Of a DNA stretch of 64,000 bases, positions 40,768-49,201 are shown in pieces. The position numbers and the translations under genes were made by a program. Within the stretch, counting starts at the first letter, position 1; each line of letters starts with the position of its first letter. Under the pieces are notes generated by a model. That model did not search any database, had not been told where the DNA came from, and saw only the letters and a list, made by a program, of their open reading frames with translations. The stretch comes from Clostridiales bacterium (lineage in GTDB: Bacteria > Bacillota > Clostridia > Oscillospirales > Acutalibacteraceae). The stretch lies in contig DXXG01000027.1 in NCBI GenBank assembly GCA_019416455.1, positions 269,648 to 333,647 on the forward strand, written 5' to 3'.

Positions 40768-41913
40768 ATGAAAACAGGCAGGAGGAAAAACAGCATGGAA
40801 GAATGTTTGATCTGCAAAGCGCCGTTGGAATATCTGGTGGAGGATCAAGTCATGGAGTGTGCCATCTGTCATAAGCAGGAACCCAGCAAGACCCGCTGTG
40901 TCAATGGTCACTACGTATGCAGCGATTGCCACACCCAGGGCATGGACAGCATTTTTGGACTGTGCCTGGCGGAGACTTCCGATGATCCGGTGGCCATTGT
41001 CCGGCGGATGATGGACATGCCCTTCTGCCATATGCACGGCCCGGAACACCATGTGATGGTGGGTGCTGCTCTGCTCACAGCTTACAAAAATGCCGGCGGC
41101 GTCCTGGATTTAGAGAAAGCTCTCCGGGAGATGTACCGCCGGGGCAGAGAAGTTCCCGGTGGGGCCTGTGGTTTTTGGGGCGCCTGCGGGGCTGGGATCA
41201 GCGCAGGGCAGTTTTTGGCTATCGCTACGGAGTCTACGCCCTTGGAAGGAGAACCCTGGGGGCTGAGCAATCAAATGACCGCCCGAGCTCTGGACAGCAT
41301 TGGAAAGACGGGAGGACCCCGGTGCTGCAAGCGGGATTCCTTTTTGTCCATCCTGGCTGCGGTAGACTTTGCGCGGGAGCATCTGGGTGTGGAAATGAAG
41401 CCGACTGTACCGGTTTGCCCTTACAGCAGCCGGAACAATCAGTGTATCGGCAAGCGCTGTCCCTTCTCCGCGGCCAATCATAAAAAGCCAAAAGTGGCCT
41501 TCCTCTGTGTCCATAATTCCTGCCGCAGCCAGATCGCTGAAGCGTTGGGCAAACAGCTGGCTGGGGATGTGTTTGAAAGCTATTCCGCCGGGACCCAGCC
41601 AGGTGTCCGGATCAACCCTGACGCAGTACGCCTGATGAAACAGGTCTACGGCATCGATATGGAACAGACGCAGTATAATAAATCTCTTTCCCAACTGCCG
41701 GCAGTGGATATTGTGGTCACCATGGGATGCAATGTCCAATGTCCCACTTTTCCCTGCTCTCATCGGGAGGATTGGGGGTTGGATGACCCCACCGGCAAAG
41801 AGGATAGAGTGTTCCTGGACGTGATGGCCCGGATCGAGGAAAAAGTGCTGGACCTGAAACGCCGCGTCCAGGATCCCCTCTTCTTGGGCACGGATCCCAG
41901 AGGAGAGAGCTAA
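40768..41913 (+). CDS. DUF5714 domain fused to thioredoxin-type arsenate reductase (ArsC) domain
   Basis: The 381-residue protein has two parts. Residues about 10-235 match the cysteine-rich DUF5714 layout (CLICKAPLEYL, MECAICHKQEPS, CSDCHTQGMD, GGACGFWGACGAGIS, CPYSSRNNQC). Residues 239-381 are an LMW-phosphatase-like ArsC with the P-loop C247-VHNSC-R253, SYSAGTQPG and VTMGCNVQCPTFPC, including the C321/C325 pair expected to relay the disulfide, then DDPTGK. The ArsC half should reduce arsenate or act as a thiol phosphatase. The DUF5714 half is uncharacterised. No arsR, arsenite pump or thioredoxin gene is nearby. Two AGGAGG sites precede the ATG codons at 40768 and 40795; the first was chosen. 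Confidence 0.85.
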   Translation: MKTGRRKNSMEECLICKAPLEYLVEDQVMECAICHKQEPSKTRCVNGHYVCSDCHTQGMDSIFGLCLAETSDDPVAIVRRMMDMPFCHMHGPEHHVMVGAALLTAYKNAGGVLDLEKALREMYRRGREVPGGACGFWGACGAGISAGQFLAIATESTPLEGEPWGLSNQMTARALDSIGKTGGPRCCKRDSFLSILAAVDFAREHLGVEMKPTVPVCPYSSRNNQCIGKRCPFSAANHKKPKVAFLCVHNSCRSQIAEALGKQLAGDVFESYSAGTQPGVRINPDAVRLMKQVYGIDMEQTQYNKSLSQLPAVDIVVTMGCNVQCPTFPCSHREDWGLDDPTGKEDRVFLDVMARIEEKVLDLKRRVQDPLFLGTDPRGES

Positions 41914-41941
41914 GGTGGGACTAAGTTAAGAGTGATATACT
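41910..41941 (+). promoter_or_regulatory. Direct-repeat operator and promoter of the two-component system
   Basis: CTAAG at 41910 and 41921 (11-bp period) is followed by ten bases and TATACT. No -35 hexamer is present, as expected of an activator-dependent promoter. The same layout recurs at 43925-43956. Confidence 0.75.
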
Positions 41942-41964
41942 GTGACCACGAGGAGGTGGATACG

Positions 41965-42639
41965 GTGAAACTTTTATATGCTGAGGACGAGATGGCCATG
42001 TCTGAAGCGGTGGTGGATATCCTTACCTACCACAAGTACATTGTGGACGCGGTCTACGATGGGGAGGAGGCGCTGGCTTACGCTCAGGCGGAGCAGTATG
42101 ATGGTATCATCCTGGACATCATGATGCCTAAGATGAGCGGTCTGGAAGTGCTCCGTTCCCTGCGGGGGGTGGGCTGTACCACGCCGGTGCTGCTGCTCAC
42201 TGCCAAGGGAGAGGTGGAGGACCAGATCCAGGGGTTGGACCTGGGAGCGGACGACTACCTGCCAAAACCCTTTTCCATGGAGCTGCTCCTGGCACGAGTG
42301 CGGGCGCTGCTCCGCCGGCGGGAAACATATACCCCCACAGTGTTGAGGCGGGGGAATATTTCCCTGGACCAGCAGAGTTACCAGCTTTCCGGAAACGGAA
42401 GATCCTTTGTTCTGCCCCGGTTGGAGTACCAGCTCATGGAGCTGTTGATGCTGAACAAAGACGTGTATCTTTCTACCGAGGACTTGCTGGTGAAAGTGTG
42501 GGGCTATGACACAGAAGCGGAAGTAGGGACGGTGTGGGTGTACATTTCCTATCTGCGCAAGCGGCTCTCCGCTCTGGACGCCAACGTGACCATCGCGGCC
42601 AAACGAAACGTGGGCTATCGGCTGGAGGTGGTGGAATGA
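41965..42639 (+). CDS. OmpR/PhoB-type response regulator
   Basis: The 224-residue protein has a receiver domain with acidic pocket AEDE, phospho-acceptor D51 in GIILDIMMPK, T in LLLTAKGE and K in DDYLPKPF. A winged-helix effector (about 130-222) follows, with LEYQLMELLMLNKDVYLSTEDL and the recognition-helix/wing region. The GTG start is fixed by AGGAGG. It overlaps the kinase gene by four bases. OmpR-type dimers bind direct repeats about 10-11 bp apart, which matches the CTAAG repeats before this operon and before the VTC operon. Confidence 0.95.
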   Translation: MKLLYAEDEMAMSEAVVDILTYHKYIVDAVYDGEEALAYAQAEQYDGIILDIMMPKMSGLEVLRSLRGVGCTTPVLLLTAKGEVEDQIQGLDLGADDYLPKPFSMELLLARVRALLRRRETYTPTVLRRGNISLDQQSYQLSGNGRSFVLPRLEYQLMELLMLNKDVYLSTEDLLVKVWGYDTEAEVGTVWVYISYLRKRLSALDANVTIAAKRNVGYRLEVVE

Positions 42640-43874
42640 TCCGTGCCTTGCAGCGGAAATTCGTCCTGACCGCTATGGCGGCTATCACGGTGTTGATCCT
42701 GATCCTGCTGGGAGGGATCAACGTGGCCAACCTGGTGATCGTAAGGGAGCAGGTCCAGCACACTTTGGAGATGCTGTCCAATATGAACCGGGAAGGGGAA
42801 AATCCTTTCCCACCCTCGGACCCTCCCAAAGACCGGCCCATGGACGGCCCGAAAAACGCCTACGATACCTTTTTGTCCTCCAATTTCTTTTTGATCCGCT
42901 TCGATCAGGAGGGGAGCGTCACCTTTGTGGATGTGACCCGCACCTCCTCCGTGACGGAAGAGGAAGCGGAAGCCATGGGACAGGCGGCCTATGAAAAGGG
43001 GGCGGAACAAGGCTCTTCCGGAAAATTCCGTTACCTTTTACGGGAGAGTTTGGACGGCCGAGGGGCGTCGGCTGTCTTTTTGGACACCTCGGACGAGTGG
43101 TTTTCCTATCTGCGGGTGGTGCTGTTGTCCGGGGCAGCGGGACTGGTGTGCTGGGGGCTGATGCTGGCGTTGGTCATCTTTCTTTCCCGGCGGGCCATTC
43201 GTCCCATCGTGGAGAACATCCAGCGGCAGAAGCAGTTCGTCACCAACGCCGGTCACGAGATCAAGACCCCCCTGGCCATTATCCAGTCCAACGCCGAGGC
43301 TTTGGAGCTGTACACCGGTCAGACCAAATGGAGCCGGAATATCAAGGATCAGGCTCAGCGGCTGGGTGGTCTGATGAACAACCTGCTGACGCTGGCCCGC
43401 ATGGATGAGGGGGTTGTCACGGGTCCGGCAGTGGAGGTCTCTCTCAGTGAGCTGGCAGAAAAAGCGGCAGAGGCTTTCGCGCAGCCTATGGAGGCCAAAG
43501 GTCTTGTGTTGGAGCGGGAGATCCAGCCGGGAGTAGTGGTAAAGGCAGACCACGCCCAGATGGAGCAGCTGTTTTCTATCCTTCTCGATAATGCTGTCAA
43601 GTACAGCGTGGAGGGAAGCAAGGTCAGGCTTTCTCTGGCCAAAGAGGACCGGCGGGTCCGGCTGACAATGGAGAACACCTGCGAGTCCCTGCCCCAGGTG
43701 CCGCCGGAAAAGCTGTTCGACCGGTTTTACCGGGGAGACGCCGCCCGCACTCAGAAAAACGGCGGTTACGGCATCGGCTTAGCGGTGGCAGCATCCATCA
43801 CTGCGGCCAATAAGGGGACTTTGCAGGCCAGATACCTCCCGGAGAACAAAATCTCTTTTACGGCCTATTTATAA
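42636..43874 (+). CDS. Sensor histidine kinase
   Basis: The 412-residue protein has two transmembrane helices (about 10-32 and 155-180) around an extracytoplasmic sensor region of about 120 residues. It then carries the H-box NAGHEIKTPL with H207, the N-box LLDNAVKYS, an F-box-like DRFYRGD and the G-box GGYGIGLAVA. No PAS or obvious HAMP domain is seen. It should phosphorylate the adjacent response regulator. The signal is unknown; the sensor domain is acidic and proline-rich near residues 50-75. Confidence 0.95.
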   Translation: MIRALQRKFVLTAMAAITVLILILLGGINVANLVIVREQVQHTLEMLSNMNREGENPFPPSDPPKDRPMDGPKNAYDTFLSSNFFLIRFDQEGSVTFVDVTRTSSVTEEEAEAMGQAAYEKGAEQGSSGKFRYLLRESLDGRGASAVFLDTSDEWFSYLRVVLLSGAAGLVCWGLMLALVIFLSRRAIRPIVENIQRQKQFVTNAGHEIKTPLAIIQSNAEALELYTGQTKWSRNIKDQAQRLGGLMNNLLTLARMDEGVVTGPAVEVSLSELAEKAAEAFAQPMEAKGLVLEREIQPGVVVKADHAQMEQLFSILLDNAVKYSVEGSKVRLSLAKEDRRVRLTMENTCESLPQVPPEKLFDRFYRGDAARTQKNGGYGIGLAVAASITAANKGTLQARYLPENKISFTAYL

Positions 43875-43883
43875 AGTTTTTGG

Positions 43884-43914
43884 AAGGCATCGCTTGAAAG
43901 CGGTGCCTTTTTGT
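43884..43914 (+). terminator. Terminator of the two-component operon
   Basis: AGGCATCGCTT pairs with AGCGGTGCCT around GAA and is followed by TTTTT. Confidence 0.85.
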
Positions 43915-43924
43915 GTTTTGGGGT

Positions 43925-43956
43925 CTAAGTTTCTACTAAGGTTGGTGGGCTATACT
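43925..43956 (+). promoter_or_regulatory. Direct-repeat operator and promoter of the VTC-DUF4956-CotH operon
   Basis: CTAAG at 43925 and 43936, ten bases, then TATACT followed by GTG: identical geometry to the promoter of the response-regulator gene. Confidence 0.78.
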
Positions 43957-43985
43957 GTGGCAAGAAACAAGAAAGGAGGTCCTGT

Positions 43986-44657
43986 ATGGACTTTCGTCAC
44001 GAATGGAAACACCAGATCTGCTATGGGGACCTGCTGGCGCTGCGTTCCCGGCTGGAAGCTGTGATGGAACGGGATGTACACACTCAGCAGGGCGTGTACC
44101 ATATCCGCAGCCTGTATTTTGACAACCTGGCGGATAAAGCCCTCCGAGAGAAATTGGACGGGGTCAACGGCCGGGAGAAGTTTCGGATTCGTTACTACAA
44201 CGGGGACACGTCCCTGATCCTGCTGGAAAAAAAGAGCAAGCTCAACGGGCTTTGCAGCAAAGAGCAGGCCCAACTGGCTCCCTGGGAGGTGGAGGCTGTG
44301 GCCCGGGAGGAGTTTCTTCCCCTGGCGGACAGCCAGACCCCTCTGGTGCGGGAACTGTACGGGAAGATCTGTTCTCAGGGGCTGCGGCCCAAGACTATCG
44401 TGGACTACACCCGGGAGCCTTTTGTGTTCGCACCGGGGAACGTGCGGGTCACCCTTGACTACCATATCCGCACCGGCCTCTGTTCCACGGATTTCCTGGA
44501 CCCGGACTGTGTCACTGTGCCCGTGAGAGAGGATCCCATCATCCTGGAGGTGAAATGGGACGCCTTCCTGCCCTCGGTGATCCGGGACATCGTTCAGGTG
44601 CCCACCACGCACACATCCGCTTTTTCCAAATACGCCGTCTGCCGTGTGTACGACTGA
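43986..44657 (+). CDS. VTC-domain protein (polyphosphate-polymerase-like)
   Basis: The 223-residue protein resembles the VTC tunnel-fold domain: RHEWKHQICYGD at the N-terminus, YHIRSLYFDN, the catalytic-type basic/acidic strands REKFRIRYYN and LILLEKKSK, and VTLDYHIRTGL and PIILEVKWD later. In yeast the related Vtc4 domain makes polyphosphate from ATP. Bacterial homologues are usually coupled to DUF4956 and CotH genes, exactly as here, and their product is not established. AAGGAGG precedes the ATG. Confidence 0.9.
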   Translation: MDFRHEWKHQICYGDLLALRSRLEAVMERDVHTQQGVYHIRSLYFDNLADKALREKLDGVNGREKFRIRYYNGDTSLILLEKKSKLNGLCSKEQAQLAPWEVEAVAREEFLPLADSQTPLVRELYGKICSQGLRPKTIVDYTREPFVFAPGNVRVTLDYHIRTGLCSTDFLDPDCVTVPVREDPIILEVKWDAFLPSVIRDIVQVPTTHTSAFSKYAVCRVYD

Positions 44658-44700
44658 GAGACGGCCTTTCCAAATTTAAACACAAAGGAGAAAACTGCTC

Positions 44701-45372
44701 ATGACCTTTCAAGACATCTTCAAATCCAGCTTTTTAGAGAACATCGCCAGCGTTTCCATTTTGGACATGGTCCTTGCCATGGTGCTGGCTTTCGCCATCG
44801 GCATGTTCATCTTCCTCATCTACAAAAAGACCTTCGGCGGAGTGATGTATTCCTCCAGCTTCGGAGTCACCCTGGTGGCTCTCACCATGATCTCCACCCT
44901 GGTGATTCTGGCGGTCACTTCCAACGTGGTGCTGTCTCTGGGCATGGTGGGCGCCCTGTCCATCGTCCGTTTCCGCACCGCCATCAAGGAGCCTTTGGAC
45001 ATCGCCTTCCTGTTCTGGTCCATCGCCGTGGGCATCGTCCTGGCGGCGGGGATGATCCCTCTGGCAGTGTTCGGCAGCCTGGTCATCGGGGCGTTCCTGC
45101 TGGTGTTCGTCAACCGGAAACCCCACGTGAACCCCTATATCGTGGTGCTCCGCTGCGCCGGCCATGACAGCGAAGTGACCGCTACGGAATTCCTGAAAAA
45201 ACAGGTCCAGCGTATGGTGGTCAAAAGCAAGACCGTGCAGCAGGGATCCGTGGAGCTGAACGTGGAGGTGCGCATGAAGGACGAGAACACCGACTTTGTC
45301 AATATCCTCTCGGAGATGGAAGGCGTCTCCAGCGCCGTGCTGGTCAGCTACAACGGCGACTACATGGGATGA
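44701..45372 (+). CDS. DUF4956 membrane protein
   Basis: The 223-residue protein has about four transmembrane segments in the first 140 residues, including IGMFIFLIYKKTFGGVMYSSSFG and the conserved RFRTAIKEPLDIAFLFWSI loop. A cytoplasmic ferredoxin-like domain ends the chain. It lies between VTC and CotH genes. The family is of unknown function, and a role as membrane partner of the VTC enzyme is inferred from the recurrent linkage. Confidence 0.92.
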   Translation: MTFQDIFKSSFLENIASVSILDMVLAMVLAFAIGMFIFLIYKKTFGGVMYSSSFGVTLVALTMISTLVILAVTSNVVLSLGMVGALSIVRFRTAIKEPLDIAFLFWSIAVGIVLAAGMIPLAVFGSLVIGAFLLVFVNRKPHVNPYIVVLRCAGHDSEVTATEFLKKQVQRMVVKSKTVQQGSVELNVEVRMKDENTDFVNILSEMEGVSSAVLVSYNGDYMG

Positions 45373-45378
45373 TGGCCT

Positions 45379-47400
45379 ATGTCTACCCATAAGAATATTG
45401 ACAGGATCTGCTGTTTGGTCATGGTCTTGGCCTTGGCGCTCACGGTGCTGTTTATGAACGGGGAGAGCTTTGGGGTCCAGGCGGCCTCCTCCGCTCCCGG
45501 CTATGAGACACGCCTGTTCGACACCAGTACCGTCCATACCATCGACATCGTCATGGACGACTGGGAGGGCTTCCTGGAGACCTGCACCAACGAGGAATAC
45601 ACCCTGTGCAGCGTGGTCATCGACAATGAAGCTTACAAAAACGTGGCTATCCGGGCCAAAGGCAATACTTCTTTGACTCAGGTAGCTCAGTACGGGAATG
45701 ATCGGTACAGCTTTAAGATCGAGTTTGACCACTACGACAGCACCAAGAGCTACTACGGCCTGGATAAACTGAGCTTGAACAACATCATCCAGGACAACAC
45801 CTACATGAAGGACTACCTCACCTATCAGATGATGGGCTATTTCGGGGTGGACGCTCCTCTGTGCAGCTATGTGTATATCACCGTCAACGGCGAGGACTGG
45901 GGCCTGTACCTGGCGGTGGAGGGCGTGGAAGAAGCCTTTTTGGAACGCAATTACGGCAACGACTATGGGGAGCTCTATAAACCCGACAGTCAAAGCATGG
46001 GCGGCGGCCGCGGCAACGGCGGCGCCTTCGACATGGAGGACTGGACACAGGAGAGATCTCAGGAAGAGGACAGTCAGAGCGTTGCCCAGGAGGAAGTTAC
46101 CAGCGACGTCCAAGAGGATGCCCAGGACGGCAGCTCCTCTTTTGCGCCAGGTGACGGAGAACTTCCCCAGGACCTGCCAGAGCGGGGCTTTGGAGGTCGT
46201 GGCGGCTTCCAGATGGACGGCCAGCTTCCGGAAGGAGACTTTACTGAAGGCGAGATCCCCAGCGGCGATTTTGGCGGCAAAGGTGGGATGGGCGGCGGTA
46301 TGGGCGGATCCATGGGCAGCGATGACGTGTCCCTGATCTACACCGATGACAATTACGACAGCTACCAAAATATTTTCGACAACGCCAAGACCGACATCAC
46401 CGACAGCGACAAGGACCGTCTCATTGACTCCTTGCAGCAGTTGAACGACCAGGAAAACCTGGAAGAAGTGGTGGACGTGGATGAGGTGATCCGCTACTTT
46501 GTGGTCCACAATTTCGTGTGCAACTTTGACAGTTACACCGGTTCCATGATCCACAACTATTACCTGTACGAGGAGGACGGGCAACTGTCCATGATCCCCT
46601 GGGACTACAATCTGGCCTTCGGCGGTTTCCAGGGGGCTCAAGACGCCACCGCGCTGGTGAACTATCCCATCGACACGCCTGTGTCCGGAGGGACTGTGGA
46701 TTCCAGGCCCATGCTGTCCTGGATCTTCTCTGACGAGACCTACACCCAGATGTACCATCAGTATTTTCAGGAGTTCCTCACCCAGTATTTCGACAGCGGC
46801 TACTTCGTCCAGGAGATGGACCGGGTTACGGCCCTCATAGCTCCCTATGTGGAACAGGATCCCACCAAGTTCTGCACCTACGAGGAATTTGAGACCGGCA
46901 TAGAGACCCTGCGGGAATTCTGCCTGCTGCGGGCGGAGAGCATCCAGGGACAGCTGGACGGGACCATCCCCTCTACCTCCGACGGTCAGTCGGAAGACAG
47001 CAGCGCACTCATCGACGCATCCAGCCTGAATATCACCGACATGGGGTCTATGAACGGTAATATGGGCGGCGGTATGGGTGGTATGGAACGGCCTGAGGAC
47101 ATGGAACTCCCCCAGGGCATGGAGCCACCCGGAGATACGGCACTTCCCGAGGATATGGAACTTCCTGAGGGTACGGAAGAATCGTCTCAGAGCCAGGAGG
47201 ATAGCAGCGCTTCGGAGGAGACCGTGGAAGAGGAAAGTTCCCAAGCCTCTCAGGAAGAGACGCCTCCGGAGCTGCCATCTGGCGAAGCCGTGCCTGAGGA
47301 CGGTCAGGCTTTCCCGCAAGAGGGAGCCCCTCCCAGTGGAATGCCGGAAGGAGGACCAGGCAGTGGAGACTTTGCGGAAAAATCACAAAATACCGCTTGA
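45379..47400 (+). CDS. CotH-family protein kinase-like protein with low-complexity inserts
   Basis: The 673-residue protein has an N-terminal signal/anchor (about 8-27) and a CotH core: KNVAIRAKGNTSL, YYGLDKLSLNNI, GEDWGLYLAVEGVEEAFLER, and the kinase-like QLSMIPWDYNLAFGG with the metal-binding aspartate. The core is split by about 100 residues rich in G, E, D, Q and M (about 205-315). It is followed by a C-terminal tail of about 150 residues with repeated MELP/EGTE/QSQ-type blocks. CotH of Bacillus phosphorylates spore-coat proteins; non-spore homologues beside VTC genes have unknown targets. Confidence 0.9.
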   Translation: MSTHKNIDRICCLVMVLALALTVLFMNGESFGVQAASSAPGYETRLFDTSTVHTIDIVMDDWEGFLETCTNEEYTLCSVVIDNEAYKNVAIRAKGNTSLTQVAQYGNDRYSFKIEFDHYDSTKSYYGLDKLSLNNIIQDNTYMKDYLTYQMMGYFGVDAPLCSYVYITVNGEDWGLYLAVEGVEEAFLERNYGNDYGELYKPDSQSMGGGRGNGGAFDMEDWTQERSQEEDSQSVAQEEVTSDVQEDAQDGSSSFAPGDGELPQDLPERGFGGRGGFQMDGQLPEGDFTEGEIPSGDFGGKGGMGGGMGGSMGSDDVSLIYTDDNYDSYQNIFDNAKTDITDSDKDRLIDSLQQLNDQENLEEVVDVDEVIRYFVVHNFVCNFDSYTGSMIHNYYLYEEDGQLSMIPWDYNLAFGGFQGAQDATALVNYPIDTPVSGGTVDSRPMLSWIFSDETYTQMYHQYFQEFLTQYFDSGYFVQEMDRVTALIAPYVEQDPTKFCTYEEFETGIETLREFCLLRAESIQGQLDGTIPSTSDGQSEDSSALIDASSLNITDMGSMNGNMGGGMGGMERPEDMELPQGMEPPGDTALPEDMELPEGTEESSQSQEDSSASEETVEEESSQASQEETPPELPSGEAVPEDGQAFPQEGAPPSGMPEGGPGSGDFAEKSQNTA

Positions 47401-47425
47401 CAAACGAAAATGATAGTGATATAGT
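47397..47425 (+). promoter_or_regulatory. Promoter of the Trp T-box transcript
   Basis: Perfect TTGACA, 17 bases and TATAGT; the -35 overlaps the cotH stop codon. Confidence 0.82.
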
Positions 47426-47431
47426 TACACC

Positions 47432-47727
47432 AATCAATCAACTGGAAACCGACGATCGGGACGAGTACTTTTCCAAAACCGTTTCCAAAGCGAGTCATGG
47501 AGGGTGAAAGCATGGCGGGATGGGGGAAAAGAAATGGACCCGTGAGGGCGAACCGAGCGCAGGCTTTTTGAAAAGCAGGCGTTAGGCGAGACGGAGGCTG
47601 ACCGTTACAGCAGCTAGCGTATCCTGTGTACGCGATGAGCGCGCCCCTGTTTGGGCGAATTTAGGTGGCACCGCAGATGCGAAACTTCGCGCACCTGTCC
47701 TAAGTATTTTAGGACAGGTGCGTTTTT
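47432..47727 (+). ncRNA. T-box leader, Trp specifier (TGG)
   Basis: Stem I shows GACGAGTACTTTTCC opposite GGGGAAAAG, with the specifier loop AAATGGA giving TGG at 47535-47537. The T-box sequence AGGTGGCACCGCAG lies at 47663-47676. The terminator pairs CGCACCTGTCCTAA with TTAGGACAGGTGCG and ends in TTTTT. Uncharged tRNA-Trp should switch on the downstream trpB-like gene. No other gene is seen in the gap 47401-47778. Confidence 0.93.
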
Positions 47728-47778
47728 GTTTTCATGTTGGTTGAGCTGAAATCCCATAATTTGAAAGGATGGTACATC

Positions 47779-49149
47779 ATGGCACAGATCCCTTACAAAA
47801 TCTATTTGGATGAAAGCGAACTGCCCAAGGCATGGTATAACCTGCGGGCCGACATGAAAAACAAACCCGCCCCCCTGCTGAACCCCGCTACCCTCAAGCC
47901 CATGACTTTTGAGGAACTGCGGCCCGTGTTCTGCGACGAGTTGGTGCGCCAGGAGCTGGACGATACCACTCCCTATTTCGAGATCCCCAAAGAGATCCTG
48001 GATTTCTATAAAATGTATCGGCCCTCTCCCTTGATCCACGCGGAATTTCTGGAGAAGGCCCTGGACACTCCCGCGAAGATCTACTACAAGTTCGAGGGCA
48101 ACAACACATCCGGCTCTCACAAGCTGAACTCCGCCATCGCTCAGGCCTACTACGCCAAGCAGCAGGGCCTTAAGGGCGTCACCACTGAGACCGGCGCCGG
48201 TCAGTGGGGCACCGCTCTTTCCATGGCCTGTTCCTTCTTCGGCCTGGACTGCAAGGTGTTCATGGTGAAGGTCTCCTACGAGCAGAAACCTTTCCGCCGG
48301 GAAGTGATGCGTACCTACGGCGCTTCCGTCACCCCCTCTCCCTCTGAGACCACCAACATCGGTAAAAAGATCCTGGAAGCCCATCCTGGTACCAGCGGCA
48401 GCTTGGGATGCGCTATCAGCGAGGCCGTAGAAGTGGCCACCGGTCTGGAAGGCTACCGGTATGTGCTGGGCTCCGTCTTGAACCAGGTGCTGCTCCATCA
48501 GTCGGTCATCGGCTTGGAGACGAAAGCAGCGCTGGATAAGTACGGCATCAAGCCCGATATCATCATCGGCTGCGCCGGCGGCGGTTCCAACCTGGGCGGT
48601 CTGATCTCTCCCTTTATGGGCGAGAAGATCCGGGGCGAAGCGGATTACCGGTTCATCGCCGTGGAGCCTGCCTCCTGCCCCTCCTTCACTCGGGGCAAGT
48701 ACGCCTACGACTTCTGCGACACCGGTATGGTGTGCCCCTTGCAGAAGATGTACACCCTGGGGTCCAACTTTATCCCCTCCGCCAACCACGCTGGCGGCCT
48801 GCGGTATCACGGCATGAGCAGCGTTCTGTCCCAGCTGTACGCCGACGGCCTGATGGAGGCCCGGGCCGTGGAGCAGACATCGGTCTTTGAGGCGGCGGAA
48901 CTGTTCGCCCGTGTGGAGGGCACCCTGCCCGCTCCCGAATCCAGCCATGCGATCCGCGCTGCGATCGACGAGGCGCTCAAGTGCAAGGAGACGGGAGAGG
49001 AAAAGACCATTGTCTTTGGCCTGACCGGCACCGGTTATTTCGACATGACTGCTTACCAGAAGTTCAACGACGGCGCTATGAGCGACTACATTCCCACTGA
49101 CGAGGAGCTGGAGGAAAGCTTCAAGCAGCTTCCCCAGATCGACCAGTAA
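47779..49149 (+). CDS. trpB: TrpB2-type tryptophan synthase beta-like PLP enzyme
   Basis: The 456-residue protein is the long TrpB2 form: an N-terminal extension (to about residue 75), the PLP lysine in NNTSGSHKLNSA, ETGAGQWGTALS, the phosphate-binding GCAGGGSNLGG, and a long C-terminal part. TrpB condenses indole with serine to give tryptophan. No trpA or other trp gene is adjacent, so this copy probably salvages free indole. The Trp-specific T-box directly upstream agrees strongly with that role. AAAGGA precedes the chosen ATG. Confidence 0.94.
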   Translation: MAQIPYKIYLDESELPKAWYNLRADMKNKPAPLLNPATLKPMTFEELRPVFCDELVRQELDDTTPYFEIPKEILDFYKMYRPSPLIHAEFLEKALDTPAKIYYKFEGNNTSGSHKLNSAIAQAYYAKQQGLKGVTTETGAGQWGTALSMACSFFGLDCKVFMVKVSYEQKPFRREVMRTYGASVTPSPSETTNIGKKILEAHPGTSGSLGCAISEAVEVATGLEGYRYVLGSVLNQVLLHQSVIGLETKAALDKYGIKPDIIIGCAGGGSNLGGLISPFMGEKIRGEADYRFIAVEPASCPSFTRGKYAYDFCDTGMVCPLQKMYTLGSNFIPSANHAGGLRYHGMSSVLSQLYADGLMEARAVEQTSVFEAAELFARVEGTLPAPESSHAIRAAIDEALKCKETGEEKTIVFGLTGTGYFDMTAYQKFNDGAMSDYIPTDEELEESFKQLPQIDQ

Positions 49150-49163
49150 AAGAATATGGGGTT

Positions 49164-49199
49164 AAAAAAAGGGCGAGCCTTCCGGGGCTTGCCCTTTTT
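49164..49199. terminator. Bidirectional terminator between trpB and the PHP gene
   Basis: GGGCGAGCC pairs with GGCTTGCCC (one wobble) with an A-run before and a T-run after. Confidence 0.85.
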
Positions 49200-49201
49200 G
49201 T

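Noticed and set aside
40768..41913. Arsenic-resistance operon
   Set aside because: Only the fused ArsC domain is present; no arsR, efflux pump or thioredoxin gene lies in the surrounding 10 kb.
44734..47319. An 861-codon open frame antisense to the DUF4956 and cotH genes
   Set aside because: H/V/G-rich composition without domain features, spanning two recognisable genes on the other strand.
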